This document shows, in pieces, positions 53,303 to 62,785 of a DNA stretch of 64,000 nt (position 1 is the stretch's first letter; the number at the start of each line of letters is the position of its first letter). The notes beneath the pieces are model-generated. The model saw only the letters and a list, made by a program, of their open reading frames with translations. It was not told the origin of the DNA and did not search any database. Source of the DNA: Campylobacter magnus (lineage in GTDB: Bacteria; Campylobacterota; Campylobacteria; Campylobacterales; Campylobacteraceae). The translations under genes were made by a program, and so were the position numbers. Location: NCBI RefSeq assembly GCF_028649595.1, contig NZ_JAQSLK010000006.1, positions 48,716 through 112,715 of the forward strand. Reading direction: 5' to 3'.

Positions 53303-53773
53303 TTATATTGTTTTTACTCCTTTTTTAATTAAAATTTCTTTTATTTTATATAGCTCGTTTTTGTATAAAAAAATGCTGCTTAGGTAAGAGTGCCAAAATT
53401 TTGGTTCACATTCTAACTTGAATTGTTTTGTAGTCGGCCACGACCCGTATTCAAAAAGCTTAAAGCTTTTTATCTGGCTATATGTCCTAACTATAACCTT
53501 ATTTAGGCAGTGAACCTCTATCCTATCATCAAAAAGCATAATTTTTTTAAATATAAGCGTTAGATAAAGAGTGCCAACTCCAAATATACCAAACATTACA
53601 ACACCACACACCCAACCAACCACTTGTTTTAGCTTATCAACTTCTGGCTCTTGTGTGCCAAAATAGCTAACTAAAGCTATCATTAAACATGTCGCAGCTA
53701 GTATCAAGCCGTGAAAAGTCCTACTTTTTGCCACAAAAATTGGCTTATCATTTAGCATTTCATTTTCATTCAT
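53303..53773 (-). CDS. Two-helix membrane protein of unknown function, 156 aa
   Basis: Start chosen at ATG 53773, preceded by AAAGGT; an upstream start at 53797 would add eight residues. It has two membrane helices (about residues 20-37 and 53-75) followed by a beta-rich domain with KIMLFDDRIEVHCLNKVIVRTYSQIKSFKLFEYG, reminiscent of bacterial PH-like domains. It belongs to the same accessory patch as the 251-aa protein. No specific function can be named. Confidence 0.6.
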   Translation of the reverse strand: MNENEMLNDKPIFVAKSRTFHGLILAATCLMIALVSYFGTQEPEVDKLKQVVGWVCGVVMFGIFGVGTLYLTLIFKKIMLFDDRIEVHCLNKVIVRTYSQIKSFKLFEYGSWPTTKQFKLECEPKFWHSYLSSIFLYKNELYKIKEILIKKGVKTI

Positions 53774-53917
53774 TTTTTTACCTTTCGTTAGTCTCAAAAT
53801 TTTTTAAGATTTATATTTTATACCAAAAAAACTATATTTATATTAGGAATTCCCTACAAAAATAGCAAATTTTGAGTAAAATTTTGCTAGTATTCACACA
53901 AAAATTTCAAAGGATAA

Positions 53918-55242
<1,325 letters not shown>

Positions 55243-55271
55243 ATGCTATTTGGCTTTATATTTGGCTCTAT

Positions 55272-55380
55272 AGGAATTCTAGATTTGTAACTGCTAAAAT
55301 CTAGAATTCCTAAGGCAAATTCTAGAATTCCTAAACCAAATTTAGAATTCCTAAGCAAATTTATTAAGGAATTCTAGATT
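55272..55380. repeat. Palindromic repeat cluster between convergent bcp and ogt
   Basis: Five or six half-sites. The outermost arms (AAAATCTAGAATTCCT and AAGGAATTCTAGATTTT) can pair across the cluster to form a bidirectional terminator between the convergent genes. Confidence 0.85.
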
Positions 55381-55866
55381 TTATTTATAAATGATTTTTT
55401 CTAGCTTTAAAAGAGCAATTTTTCGCTCCAAGCCATAGGCGTAGCCTTTTAGTCCAAAATCGCTGCCTAGCACTCTATGGCAAGGGACGATGATAGGGAC
55501 AGGATTTGCGCCTACTGCTCTACCAATAGCCTGAGCAGCGATTTTTTCTTTGCCTAGTTTAGTGGCTAGGGTTTTTGCGATTTTGCCGTAGCTTGTAGAT
55601 GAGCCGTATTTTATAGCTAAAAGCTCACTCCAAACACTAAGCGCAAACTCTGAGCCACACAAATCAAGCTCTGGTATAAAATCAGGGCAAACACCGCTAA
55701 AATAAATATCAAGCCAGTTTTTACTCTGCCTAAAAATCTTGCAATCTGCTAAAAACTCGCTCTGTGCTAAGTTCTTACTAGCAAAACAAAGCCCACAAAG
55801 GCTCTTTTTATCCCTACTAAGAAGCGTAATCTCCCCAAGCGGCGAGTCATAAAGGTCGTAAAACAT
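55381..55866 (-). CDS. ogt: Methylated-DNA-[protein]-cysteine S-methyltransferase
   Basis: Suicidal repair protein taking methyl groups from O6-methylguanine. The active-site motif PIIVPCHRVLGSD with the acceptor Cys lies near residue 127, preceded by SSTSYGKIAKTL and AIGRAVGANP, all conserved. It has 161 residues with a reduced N-terminal domain. The stop is just beyond the repeat cluster. Confidence 0.94.
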   Translation of the reverse strand: MFYDLYDSPLGEITLLSRDKKSLCGLCFASKNLAQSEFLADCKIFRQSKNWLDIYFSGVCPDFIPELDLCGSEFALSVWSELLAIKYGSSTSYGKIAKTLATKLGKEKIAAQAIGRAVGANPVPIIVPCHRVLGSDFGLKGYAYGLERKIALLKLEKIIYK

Positions 55867-55888
55867 TTTAAGACTTTATTAAATTATA

Positions 55889-55920
55889 TCTAGAATTCCC
55901 TAGGGAATTCTAGAATTCTC
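55889..55920. repeat. Repeat pair joined at CCTAGG
   Basis: Two half-sites fused tail to tail form the 26-bp perfect palindrome TCTAGAATTCCC/TAGGGAATTCTAGA, centred on CCTAGG rather than TCTAGA, in the 53-base gap between ttcA and ogt. Confidence 0.85.
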
Positions 55921-56711
55921 TAAAAAAATGTATCCGTGTGAATATTTTCAAAGGCAGCTTTCATGCTAGTAAAGAGCTTTGGATGCTTAGCTTCAAGCTC
56001 CTTTAAAAGCTCTTTGGTCTCAGCCCTTGCATGTGGCATTTTGACATCAAAGCGCATCGCAGGGCAAGCCTCATCACCTATTACTTGTAGGTTATTGCGA
56101 GTAGCGTTGTCTCTTAGCTGTTTTTCACGGGCGAAAATGAGTGGGCGAATTACGACTATTCCATTTTCGCTTGTATATTTTGGAGCAAGGGTTCTAAGAG
56201 CGCCATTATAAATAAAGTTCATAAAAAAACTCTCGCAAGCATCATCAAGGTGATGAGCGATAGCAAGCTTGTTAAAGCCGTGTTTAATGGCGTAGCTGTA
56301 TAGATACCCACGCCTCATGCGTGAAAAAAACGAACAAAAACTAGAATTTCTGCGGATTTTTTCCTTGCTTAGCTCAAAAACCGAGCTCTCAATCACCTCG
56401 TGTTCTATGCCGTATTCTTTACAATGCGAGCTAAGATAATCAAAGTTCTCGCCCATTCCATAGCTTAAAGTTACAGCTTTAAAGCTCCATTTTACAGGGC
56501 TGTGAGCCCCAAAATGCTTTAAAATATGAGCTAAGCTTAGGCTATCCTTGCCGCCGCTAAGGCCTAGCAAAATCTTATCGCCCTCTTCAAAAAGGCTGTA
56601 TTTTGCGTTTGTTTGCCCAACTATGCGAAGTAGTTTTTTACTAAGCTCGATTTTTTGCTCTTTTTGCTCTTTTTGCTCTGCTTCAAGCTCGTTTATAAAA
56701 TTTTCACTCAT
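55920..56711 (-). CDS. ttcA: TtcA-family tRNA 2-thiolation protein, one Fe-S cysteine missing
   Basis: PP-loop ATPase family making 2-thiocytidine at tRNA position 32. It has LSGGKDSLSLA (residues 51-61) and a KLAIAHHLDDACESFFMN segment. E. coli TtcA binds an iron-sulphur cluster through a C-x-x-C motif plus a distal Cys. Here the motif reads SFCSFFSRMRRG (Cys126, then Phe129 in place of the second Cys) and the distal Cys216 is kept. The activity or cluster ligation may differ. The N-terminus has a KEQKEQK low-complexity run. The gene order ttcA-mtnN-fabD matches C. jejuni. Confidence 0.87.
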   Translation of the reverse strand: MSENFINELEAEQKEQKEQKIELSKKLLRIVGQTNAKYSLFEEGDKILLGLSGGKDSLSLAHILKHFGAHSPVKWSFKAVTLSYGMGENFDYLSSHCKEYGIEHEVIESSVFELSKEKIRRNSSFCSFFSRMRRGYLYSYAIKHGFNKLAIAHHLDDACESFFMNFIYNGALRTLAPKYTSENGIVVIRPLIFAREKQLRDNATRNNLQVIGDEACPAMRFDVKMPHARAETKELLKELEAKHPKLFTSMKAAFENIHTDTFF

Positions 56712-56812
56712 ACTTCTGCCTTATGCTAATTTATGCTTATTTATATTTTGCATTTTATTTTCCTTCGCGCCATTTACAAAATTCCTAAACCTATATTTTT
56801 AAAAGTTGGGGC

Positions 56813-57499
56813 TTAAATTTTCTCAATCATTTTTATCAAAAACTGAGCACCAATCTTAGCCGAACTCTCCAAAAACTCATCAAAAAGCACACCAGCATCG
56901 CCACTAGCAGTATCGCTAATGGCTCTAAGCAAGAAAAACGGCTTAGCATAAAAGGCACAAACCTGCCCCACACTAGCGCCCTCCATCTCACAAGCTGCAG
57001 CTGCGAACTGCTGCTTTATCCACATTTTTTTCTCATTTCCAGCGATAAATTGATCGCCACTAGCAATAATGCCCTCTAAAAGCTCTAAATCAAGCTCAAC
57101 GGCAACTTTTTTAGCAAGGCTATTTAGCACAGGGTCAGTTAGCGTGTAGTGATCGCTTTCTGGTATAAAGCCCAAAGGATGCCCAAAAGCTTCTAGCTCG
57201 GCATCGTGCTGAACGCACTTTGAAGCAATTATTATATCGCCGATTTTAAGGCTCTCATCCAAAGCCCCTGCCACGCCAGTAAAGAGCAAAATATCAGCTT
57301 TGTAACGCTCAAAAAGTATGGTCGCACTCATAGCACTTGCTACCTTGCCAATTTTACTATATGCTAGCACGATATCGTGCCCTGCGTATTTTGCGGTGTA
57401 AAATGAGTTTCTAGCGTATTTTTCTTCGCTATACTCACCAAAATGCTCTAAAATCGGCTCTATTTCTTCACGCATTGCGCCTAAAATCGCTATTTTCAT
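56813..57499 (-). CDS. mtnN: 5'-methylthioadenosine/S-adenosylhomocysteine nucleosidase
   Basis: Cleaves MTA, SAH and, in Campylobacter and Helicobacter, 6-amino-6-deoxyfutalosine of the menaquinone route. It has AILGAMREEIEPIL at the N-terminus, LFTGVAGALDESLKIGDIIIA, the substrate-binding EMEGASVGQVC and the catalytic Asp in RAISDTASG. It has 228 residues. It lies three bases after fabD on the same strand. A probable aminofutalosine deaminase is elsewhere in this window. Confidence 0.95.
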   Translation of the reverse strand: MKIAILGAMREEIEPILEHFGEYSEEKYARNSFYTAKYAGHDIVLAYSKIGKVASAMSATILFERYKADILLFTGVAGALDESLKIGDIIIASKCVQHDAELEAFGHPLGFIPESDHYTLTDPVLNSLAKKVAVELDLELLEGIIASGDQFIAGNEKKMWIKQQFAAAACEMEGASVGQVCAFYAKPFFLLRAISDTASGDAGVLFDEFLESSAKIGAQFLIKMIEKI

Positions 57500-57502
57500 C
57501 TC

Positions 57503-58414
57503 TTAGCCTTTTAATGCGCTTAGCGTAGCTTCTAAGCTTGCCATGTCAAAGACGCTATAAGTACTCTTTGCGCTGATTTTTTTATTTAGCCCAGATAATA
57601 CAGAGCTACCAAACTCTATAAATGCGTCTATTTCACTCTCGCAGGCTTTTATGCTTTGTTTATAAAGCACAGGGCTTGTAAGCTGCTTTTGCAATAATTC
57701 TAAGGCTTTTTCTTTACTATCATAGGGGCTAGCAGTAGCGTTTGAGATGACAGGGGCAAAACTAGCACTCAAGGCACTCTCTAACTCAGCTCTTAGCTTA
57801 GCACTAGCGTTTTGTAGCAGTGGGCAGTGGCTTGCTACGCTCATGTTTAAAAGCATTGCCCTTTTTGCGCCTGCTTCTTTAAACCTGCTCTCTAAGGCGC
57901 TTAAATCGTCTTTAAGACCTGCGATTACTAGCTGACCGTCGCAATTATAGTTTGCAGGATATGCACTAAGCCCAGAGCTAGCGCAAATCTGCTCGATTTT
58001 TTCATCATCAAGACCTAAAATTACCATCATGCCAGCTCCTTTGCCTTCGCAATCACTAGCCATGAACTGCCCACGCTTATTTACGATTTTTAGTGCTTCA
58101 TTTATGCTAAATGCTCCAGCACTCACAAGCGCACTAAACTCGCCAAGCGAATGCCCCAAAAGCGCTCTAGCTTCTGCGCTAAAACTTTCTTTAAAAGCGC
58201 TTAATGCCATGTGCGAAGCTAGCAAGATAGCAGGCTGTGTAAACTCGCTGATATCAAGATTTTCGCCCTCAAACATGATTTTTTTAAAATCCATTTTAAG
58301 CTCATCGCTTGCGCTATCAAGCAGTTCTTTTGCTCCCTTAAAATTATCATAAAACTCTTTTGCCATGCCTGCTTTTTGACAGCCTTGACCTGGAAAAATA
58401 AATGCTAAGTTCAT
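57503..58414 (-). CDS. fabD: Malonyl-CoA:ACP transacylase
   Basis: Loads malonyl groups on ACP for fatty-acid synthesis. The nucleophile motif ALLGHSLGEFSALVSAGAF (about residue 88) and the catalytic His in VASHCPLLQ are visible, and it begins AFIFPGQGCQKAGM. It has 303 residues. C. jejuni has fabD directly after slyD; here a toxin-antitoxin remnant and repeats are inserted between them. Confidence 0.95.
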   Translation of the reverse strand: MNLAFIFPGQGCQKAGMAKEFYDNFKGAKELLDSASDELKMDFKKIMFEGENLDISEFTQPAILLASHMALSAFKESFSAEARALLGHSLGEFSALVSAGAFSINEALKIVNKRGQFMASDCEGKGAGMMVILGLDDEKIEQICASSGLSAYPANYNCDGQLVIAGLKDDLSALESRFKEAGAKRAMLLNMSVASHCPLLQNASAKLRAELESALSASFAPVISNATASPYDSKEKALELLQKQLTSPVLYKQSIKACESEIDAFIEFGSSVLSGLNKKISAKSTYSVFDMASLEATLSALKG

Positions 58415-58436
58415 AATTATCCTTTTGTTTGTTAAG

Positions 58437-58499
58437 GAATTCTAGAATTCCCTAAATAAATTCTAGAATTCCCTAGATAAATTCTAGAATTCCCTAAAT
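58437..58499. repeat. Palindromic repeats, 21-bp spaced
   Basis: Three TCTAGAATTCCC units with 21-23 bp spacing (TAAATTCTAGAATTCCCTAAA). This is the same periodicity as the translated copies in bioD, but here noncoding, between the brnA-like gene and fabD. Confidence 0.88.
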
Positions 58500-58500
58500 A

Positions 58501-58713
58501 TTAGCTAGCTACTTCTTTAAGCTCTATATCAAGCTTTTTTCTAGCACAATCGTTCAAAAATAAAGCAATAATTTCTTCAAAAGAAACACCCTTGCTTTTT
58601 GCCAAATCTTTAAAATATTTAAGTGTTTCTTGGCTTAAACTCATGCTAATTTGGCTACTTGCATTATAATACGGATTTTTAATAGCCTTTGAAAAATCAT
58701 ATTCTGCTTTCAT
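58501..58713 (-). CDS. brnA: BrnA-like ribbon-helix-helix antitoxin
   Basis: A 70-residue protein with a lead (KAEYDFSKAIKNPYYN) and a ribbon-helix-helix-type segment SSQISMSLSQETLKYFKDLAKSKGVSFEEIIALFLNDCA (about residues 17-55), as in BrnA antitoxins that bind DNA and neutralise BrnT. The ATG at 58713 is better spaced from AAAGGAT than the ATG at 58719. It follows the truncated brnT by 11 bases in the normal brnT-brnA order. With the toxin broken, it would be an orphan antitoxin or a stand-alone repressor. Confidence 0.72.
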   Translation of the reverse strand: MKAEYDFSKAIKNPYYNASSQISMSLSQETLKYFKDLAKSKGVSFEEIIALFLNDCARKKLDIELKEVAS

Positions 58714-58724
58714 TTTCATATCCT

Positions 58725-58823
58725 TTAAGCTTTTTTACCCAAATATTCTTTGCTTTCATTAAAACTCACGCCGTGCTTAGCTAAATTTAGTTTGGCTTTT
58801 ACATTATCCCACTCGTAAAGCAT
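58725..58823 (-). pseudogene. brnT: BrnT toxin remnant with internal deletion
   Basis: A 32-residue frame that starts MLYEWDNVKAKLNLAKHGVSF, the N-terminal signature of BrnT ribonuclease toxins (usual length about 90). It then continues NESKEYLGKKA, which looks like a BrnT C-terminus. This suggests an in-frame deletion removing the central catalytic strands. It sits directly upstream of the brnA-like gene. It might still be expressed as a short peptide. Confidence 0.68.
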
Positions 58824-58828
58824 GAAAT

Positions 58829-59395
58829 TTAATGATGTCTGCCGCAGCAGCCCCCACCATGCTCATCATGATGCGCCCCACCACAGCACCCGCCATCTTC
58901 GTGCTCATGCCCAGCGTGTCCGCCACAGCCGCAGGTGTGAGGCATCACTACCACGCCTGTTAGCTCCTCGTTTTCATCAGCGTCTCTTAGTTCAGTAAGC
59001 TCTACTTCAAAAAGTAAGTCCTTGCCAGCATAAGGATGGTTAAAATCAATCACCACCTCATCGCCTTTTAGCTCTTTTACCACCACGCGCGCAGTCTCTC
59101 CACTCTCATCTTGCCCAAAAAGCTCCATACCAACAGCCAAATCAATACCTGCAAACTGCTCTTTTGGCAAGGTTTGGATAAGCTTTTCATCATACTCGCC
59201 AAGCGCGTCAGCGCAAGCTATGCTGATTTCTTTATGCTCGCCTTCTCTCATACCTAGCAAGGCTTCTTCAAGCTTAGGTAAAACCTGATTTTTGCCACTT
59301 ACAAAGGCTAGTTCGCCCCCACCTGCGTTGCTCTCTAAAAGCTCTTTGCTCTTAGCATCGCTTAAAGAATAAAAAAACTTAACAACTTTACTCAT
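58829..59395 (-). CDS. slyD: SlyD-like FKBP-type peptidyl-prolyl isomerase with metal-binding tail
   Basis: Prolyl isomerase and chaperone, often involved in nickel delivery to hydrogenase or urease. FKBP core residues about 1-70 (LESNAGGGELAFVSGKNQVLPKLEEALLGM), the inserted IF domain with FNHPYAGKDLLFEVEL, and a His/Cys-rich tail (HTCGCGGHAGHEHEDGGCCGGAHHDEHGGGCC, residues about 152-184) are visible. It has 188 residues. The start overlaps a 37-aa open frame upstream by ATGA. Confidence 0.94.
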   Translation of the reverse strand: MSKVVKFFYSLSDAKSKELLESNAGGGELAFVSGKNQVLPKLEEALLGMREGEHKEISIACADALGEYDEKLIQTLPKEQFAGIDLAVGMELFGQDESGETARVVVKELKGDEVVIDFNHPYAGKDLLFEVELTELRDADENEELTGVVVMPHTCGCGGHAGHEHEDGGCCGGAHHDEHGGGCCGRHH

Positions 59396-59505
59396 TTTTG
59401 CTCCTTTAAAATTTTTTCTTCACTACTTTTTGTCGCTACCAAAGCGATATATATAAGGGCTCCAAGCCCACCAAATAAAGCCAAAGCACTTAAAAATATC
59501 TGCAT
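59392..59505 (-). CDS. 37-aa membrane microprotein in the slyD operon
   Basis: Frame MQIFLSALALFGGLGALIYIALVATKSSEEKILKEQK: one hydrophobic helix (residues 3-24) and a short charged tail. The start lies in a TAATG overlap with the 78-aa gene, the ribosome site GGAGG is strong, and the stop overlaps slyD by ATGA. This tight packing and good initiation site support a real small gene. Function unknown. Confidence 0.65.
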   Translation of the reverse strand: MQIFLSALALFGGLGALIYIALVATKSSEEKILKEQK

Positions 59506-59741
59506 TATAATCCTCCTAGTTCATCTTGTAATTTTGTCATTTTTCTTTGTAGTAAATAAATACTAGAAGCTACAATAAAAATACCGCAAAAGCCCATTAT
59601 GCTAACCCAAAACGGCGTTTTTATAAGCTCGCTAACGGTGCTAAATGTAAAGCCAATCAAAGCAATTAACGAATTTACAAGACCTGCTAAATAAATATTA
59701 TAATTTCCTAAATTTTCTTTTATTTTTTCTTTTCTGCTCAT
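59505..59741 (-). CDS. Small two-helix membrane protein, 78 aa
   Basis: Two membrane helices (about residues 15-33 and 45-65) separated by SELIKTPFW, with a charged end RKMTKLQDELGGL that may form a short coiled coil. First gene of a three-gene operon with the 37-aa frame and slyD, transcribed from a TATAAT on the minus strand (59770-59775). I do not recognise the family. Confidence 0.65.
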   Translation of the reverse strand: MSRKEKIKENLGNYNIYLAGLVNSLIALIGFTFSTVSELIKTPFWVSIMGFCGIFIVASSIYLLQRKMTKLQDELGGL

Positions 59742-59769
59742 TTTTGTTTATTGCCTTTTAAAAAACTAC

Positions 59770-59794
59770 ATTATAGCTAAAATTTTGCTATAAT
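59770..59794. promoter_or_regulatory. Back-to-back promoters of uvrA and the slyD operon
   Basis: ATTATAGC and GCTATAAT form an 8-bp inverted repeat with a 9-base spacer, so TATAAT -10 boxes point outward on both strands (59770-59775 minus, 59789-59794 plus). Upstream regions of the two promoters overlap, so polymerase binding may be mutually exclusive. Confidence 0.6.
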
Positions 59795-59847
59795 TTGGAA
59801 TTTTTAGCAAAATTTTAAGAGCAAAAAAGAGCAAAAAAAGGTAAAAA

Positions 59848-62670
59848 ATGAGCGAGTTTATAAAAATAACCGGCGCAAAAGAACATAATCTAAAAAATAT
59901 AAATCTATCTATCCCAAAAAACGAACTAGTAGTCTTTACAGGGCTTTCAGGCTCTGGTAAAAGCACTCTGGCGTTTGATACTTTATATGCTGAGGGGCAA
60001 AGACGCTATATAGAGAGCCTTTCAAGCTATGCTAGGCAGTTTTTAGGACGAGTTGGCAAGCCTGATGTAGAGCGTATTGAAGGGCTTACCCCAGCAATAG
60101 CAATAGATCAAAAAAGCACTAGCAAAAACCCACGCTCAACTGTGGGCACTATCACTGAGATCTACGACTACTTGCGCCTACTTTATGCCAGAGTTGGCAC
60201 CCAGCACTGCTATAAATGCGGCAAGCCAGTAAGCAAAATGAGCATAAGCGATATAATAGATCAAATAAACACCTTACCTCAGGGCTCAAAAATCATGCTT
60301 TTAGCCCCATTAGTAAGAGAGAAAAAAGGCTCATTTGAAGCCGAGCTAGAAAGGCTTAGAAACGATGGCTTTGTAAGGGCTCAAATAGATGGTGTAATGC
60401 AACGCCTAGATGATGAAATAGAGCTAAGCAAAACCAAAAAACACACGATAAAAGCAGTAATTGACCGCATAGAGCTAAGCCCAGAAAATCATTTGCGCCT
60501 AATAGAAGGTGTGGAAAAAGCAGTAGCTCTTAGCTTTGGTGAGATAGAGATTAGCATTGTAAATGCTGATGAGATGGGGCTTTTAGAGAGTCATATGCAT
60601 TTTAGCGAGCATAATGCTTGCTTTGATTGTAAGATTTCTTATGAGAGCTTGGAGCCACTTTCATTTAGCTTTAACTCGCCAAAAGGCGCATGTCCTGCTT
60701 GCGATGGGCTTGGGATGAATTTCAGCCTAGATCAAAGCAAGGTCATAAATGAAAACCTAAGCGTAGAAGCTGGGGCTTTAAAGCTGCTTTATGGCTTTAA
60801 TAAAAGCTATTATTATAAGTTTTGCCTAGCATTTTGCGAACAAAATGAAATAAATGCTAAAACTCCGTTTAATGAGCTTGCTGCCCACGAGCAAAAAGCC
60901 CTGCTTTATGGCAATGCTAGCAATATCAAATTTACTTGGAAAAGGCATCATTTAGAGCGTAGATTTGAAGGGGCTTTGCGCCTAAGCTATGAGATGCTAA
61001 AAGACAGCAAAGATTTTAGCGACTATATGATAGAAAAAGAGTGCAATGAGTGTAAGGGCAAACGCTTAAATAAAGGCTCACTGGCTGTAAAAGTAGCGGG
61101 CCTTAGCCTTGGCGAGCTAATAAGCATGCAGATTAAAGAGTGCTTTGCTTTTATGAGTGAGCCTAGCAATTTTACCTATCTCTCAGCGCAAAATGCTACC
61201 ATCGCAGAGCCTATTTTAAAAGAAGTTAGAGAACGCCTTGCGTTTTTGTGCGATGTGGGCTTAGGCTATCTAAGTCTGGGCCGTGATGCTAGGACAATTA
61301 GCGGTGGAGAGGCACAAAGAATTCGCATAGCAAGTCAAATCGGCTCAGGACTTTCTGGCGTGATGTATGTGCTTGATGAGCCAAGCATTGGACTTCACGA
61401 GAAAGATACCATGCGCTTAATCAAAACTCTAAGAAGCCTACAAGAAAAAGGCAATAGCGTTTTAGTAGTAGAACACGATAAAAAAACCATGGAGAGTGCT
61501 GATTTTATCATAGACATTGGTCCCAAAGCTGGGGTCATGGGCGGAGAGGTTGTATTTGCTGGCACTTATAAAGAACTGCTAAAAAGCAAAACTCTAACCG
61601 CGCAGTATTTAAACGGCAAAGAAAGCATAAACTTTGCTAAAAATAGAGCGCAAGAAAACTTTATAGAAATCAAAAACGCAAACATAAATAACATAAAAAA
61701 TCTAAGCGTAAAAATACCGCTAAGTAACCTGGTAGGCATCACAGGCGTCTCAGGCAGCGGCAAAAGCTCGCTTATTTTAGGCACGCTTTTACCAAGGGCT
61801 TTAGAGCAATTAACTCGCTCTAAAATCACGCCAAATGTTAGCGCAGCGCATATTGATGGACTTGAACAGCTTGATAAGGTAATCTACCTTGACCAAAGCC
61901 CAATTGGCCGCACTCCACGCTCAAATCCAGCTACTTATACAGGCGTGATGGACGAGATTAGAGAGCTGTTTTGCGCTACAAAAGAGGCAAAACTGCGTGG
62001 ATATAAGGCTGGCAGATTTAGCTTTAATGTAAAAGGTGGGCGTTGTGAGAAATGCTCAGGCGATGGAGCGATCACTGTGGAGATGCACTTTTTGCCTGAT
62101 ATTAGCGTGGTTTGCGATGCCTGTAAGGGCAAGAGATACAATGAAGCCACGCTTGAGATCAAATACAAAGGCAAAAATATAGCTGATATTTTAGAAATGA
62201 GCGTGGCTGAGGCACTGGAGTTTTTTAAAGCTGTGCCAAAAATTCACGCTAAGCTTGCTACAATCTGCGCTGTGGGACTAGAATATATCACGCTAGGACA
62301 GAGTGCTACTACGCTAAGTGGTGGAGAGGCTCAGCGCATGAAACTAGCAAAAGAGCTAAGCCGCAGCGATACTGGCAAGACTCTTTATATACTTGATGAG
62401 CCTACGACTGGACTGCATTTTGCAGATGTTGCTAGGCTAGTTAGCGTGCTTCAAAGCCTAGTAGAACTTGGCAATAGCGTGGTGGTAATAGAACATAATC
62501 TTGATGTGATTAAAAACTGCGATTATCTAGTAGATATGGGGCCAGAGGGCGGCGACTTGGGCGGTCAGGTCATCGCTACTGGCAGCCCAAAAGAACTAGC
62601 CAAAAATCACAAGAAAACGCACTCTTTTACAGGCGAGTTTTTAGAAGATGAGCTAAAAGCGATGAAATAG
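59848..62670 (+). CDS. uvrA: Excinuclease ABC subunit A
   Basis: Damage-recognition ATPase of nucleotide excision repair. It has two ABC modules with Walker A GLSGSGKSTLAFDTL (about residue 31) and GVSGSGKSSLILGT (about residue 635), ABC signatures SGGEAQRIRIA and SGGEAQRMKLAKEL, and zinc-finger cysteines CYKCGKP, CFDCKISYE and CEKCSGDGAITVEMHFLPDISVVCDACKGKRYN. It has 940 residues, full length. The TAG stop is the first triplet of a TAGGAATTC repeat. Confidence 0.97.
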   Translation: MSEFIKITGAKEHNLKNINLSIPKNELVVFTGLSGSGKSTLAFDTLYAEGQRRYIESLSSYARQFLGRVGKPDVERIEGLTPAIAIDQKSTSKNPRSTVGTITEIYDYLRLLYARVGTQHCYKCGKPVSKMSISDIIDQINTLPQGSKIMLLAPLVREKKGSFEAELERLRNDGFVRAQIDGVMQRLDDEIELSKTKKHTIKAVIDRIELSPENHLRLIEGVEKAVALSFGEIEISIVNADEMGLLESHMHFSEHNACFDCKISYESLEPLSFSFNSPKGACPACDGLGMNFSLDQSKVINENLSVEAGALKLLYGFNKSYYYKFCLAFCEQNEINAKTPFNELAAHEQKALLYGNASNIKFTWKRHHLERRFEGALRLSYEMLKDSKDFSDYMIEKECNECKGKRLNKGSLAVKVAGLSLGELISMQIKECFAFMSEPSNFTYLSAQNATIAEPILKEVRERLAFLCDVGLGYLSLGRDARTISGGEAQRIRIASQIGSGLSGVMYVLDEPSIGLHEKDTMRLIKTLRSLQEKGNSVLVVEHDKKTMESADFIIDIGPKAGVMGGEVVFAGTYKELLKSKTLTAQYLNGKESINFAKNRAQENFIEIKNANINNIKNLSVKIPLSNLVGITGVSGSGKSSLILGTLLPRALEQLTRSKITPNVSAAHIDGLEQLDKVIYLDQSPIGRTPRSNPATYTGVMDEIRELFCATKEAKLRGYKAGRFSFNVKGGRCEKCSGDGAITVEMHFLPDISVVCDACKGKRYNEATLEIKYKGKNIADILEMSVAEALEFFKAVPKIHAKLATICAVGLEYITLGQSATTLSGGEAQRMKLAKELSRSDTGKTLYILDEPTTGLHFADVARLVSVLQSLVELGNSVVVIEHNLDVIKNCDYLVDMGPEGGDLGGQVIATGSPKELAKNHKKTHSFTGEFLEDELKAMK

Positions 62671-62785
62671 GAATTCTAGAATTCCCTAGACTAGAATTCC
62701 ATAAAAAAAACTCACTTAGGAATTCTAGAATTCCCTAGACTAGAATTCCATAAAATAAACTCACTTAGGAATTCTAGAATTCCTA
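62668..62785. repeat. Palindromic repeat array between convergent genes, 48-49-bp unit
   Basis: Two and a half units of about 48-49 bp, each one full palindrome plus GACTAGAATTCCATAAA...ACTCACTT. The array starts on the uvrA stop codon and ends on the stop codon of the receiver-domain gene, supplying TAG to both. Confidence 0.92.
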
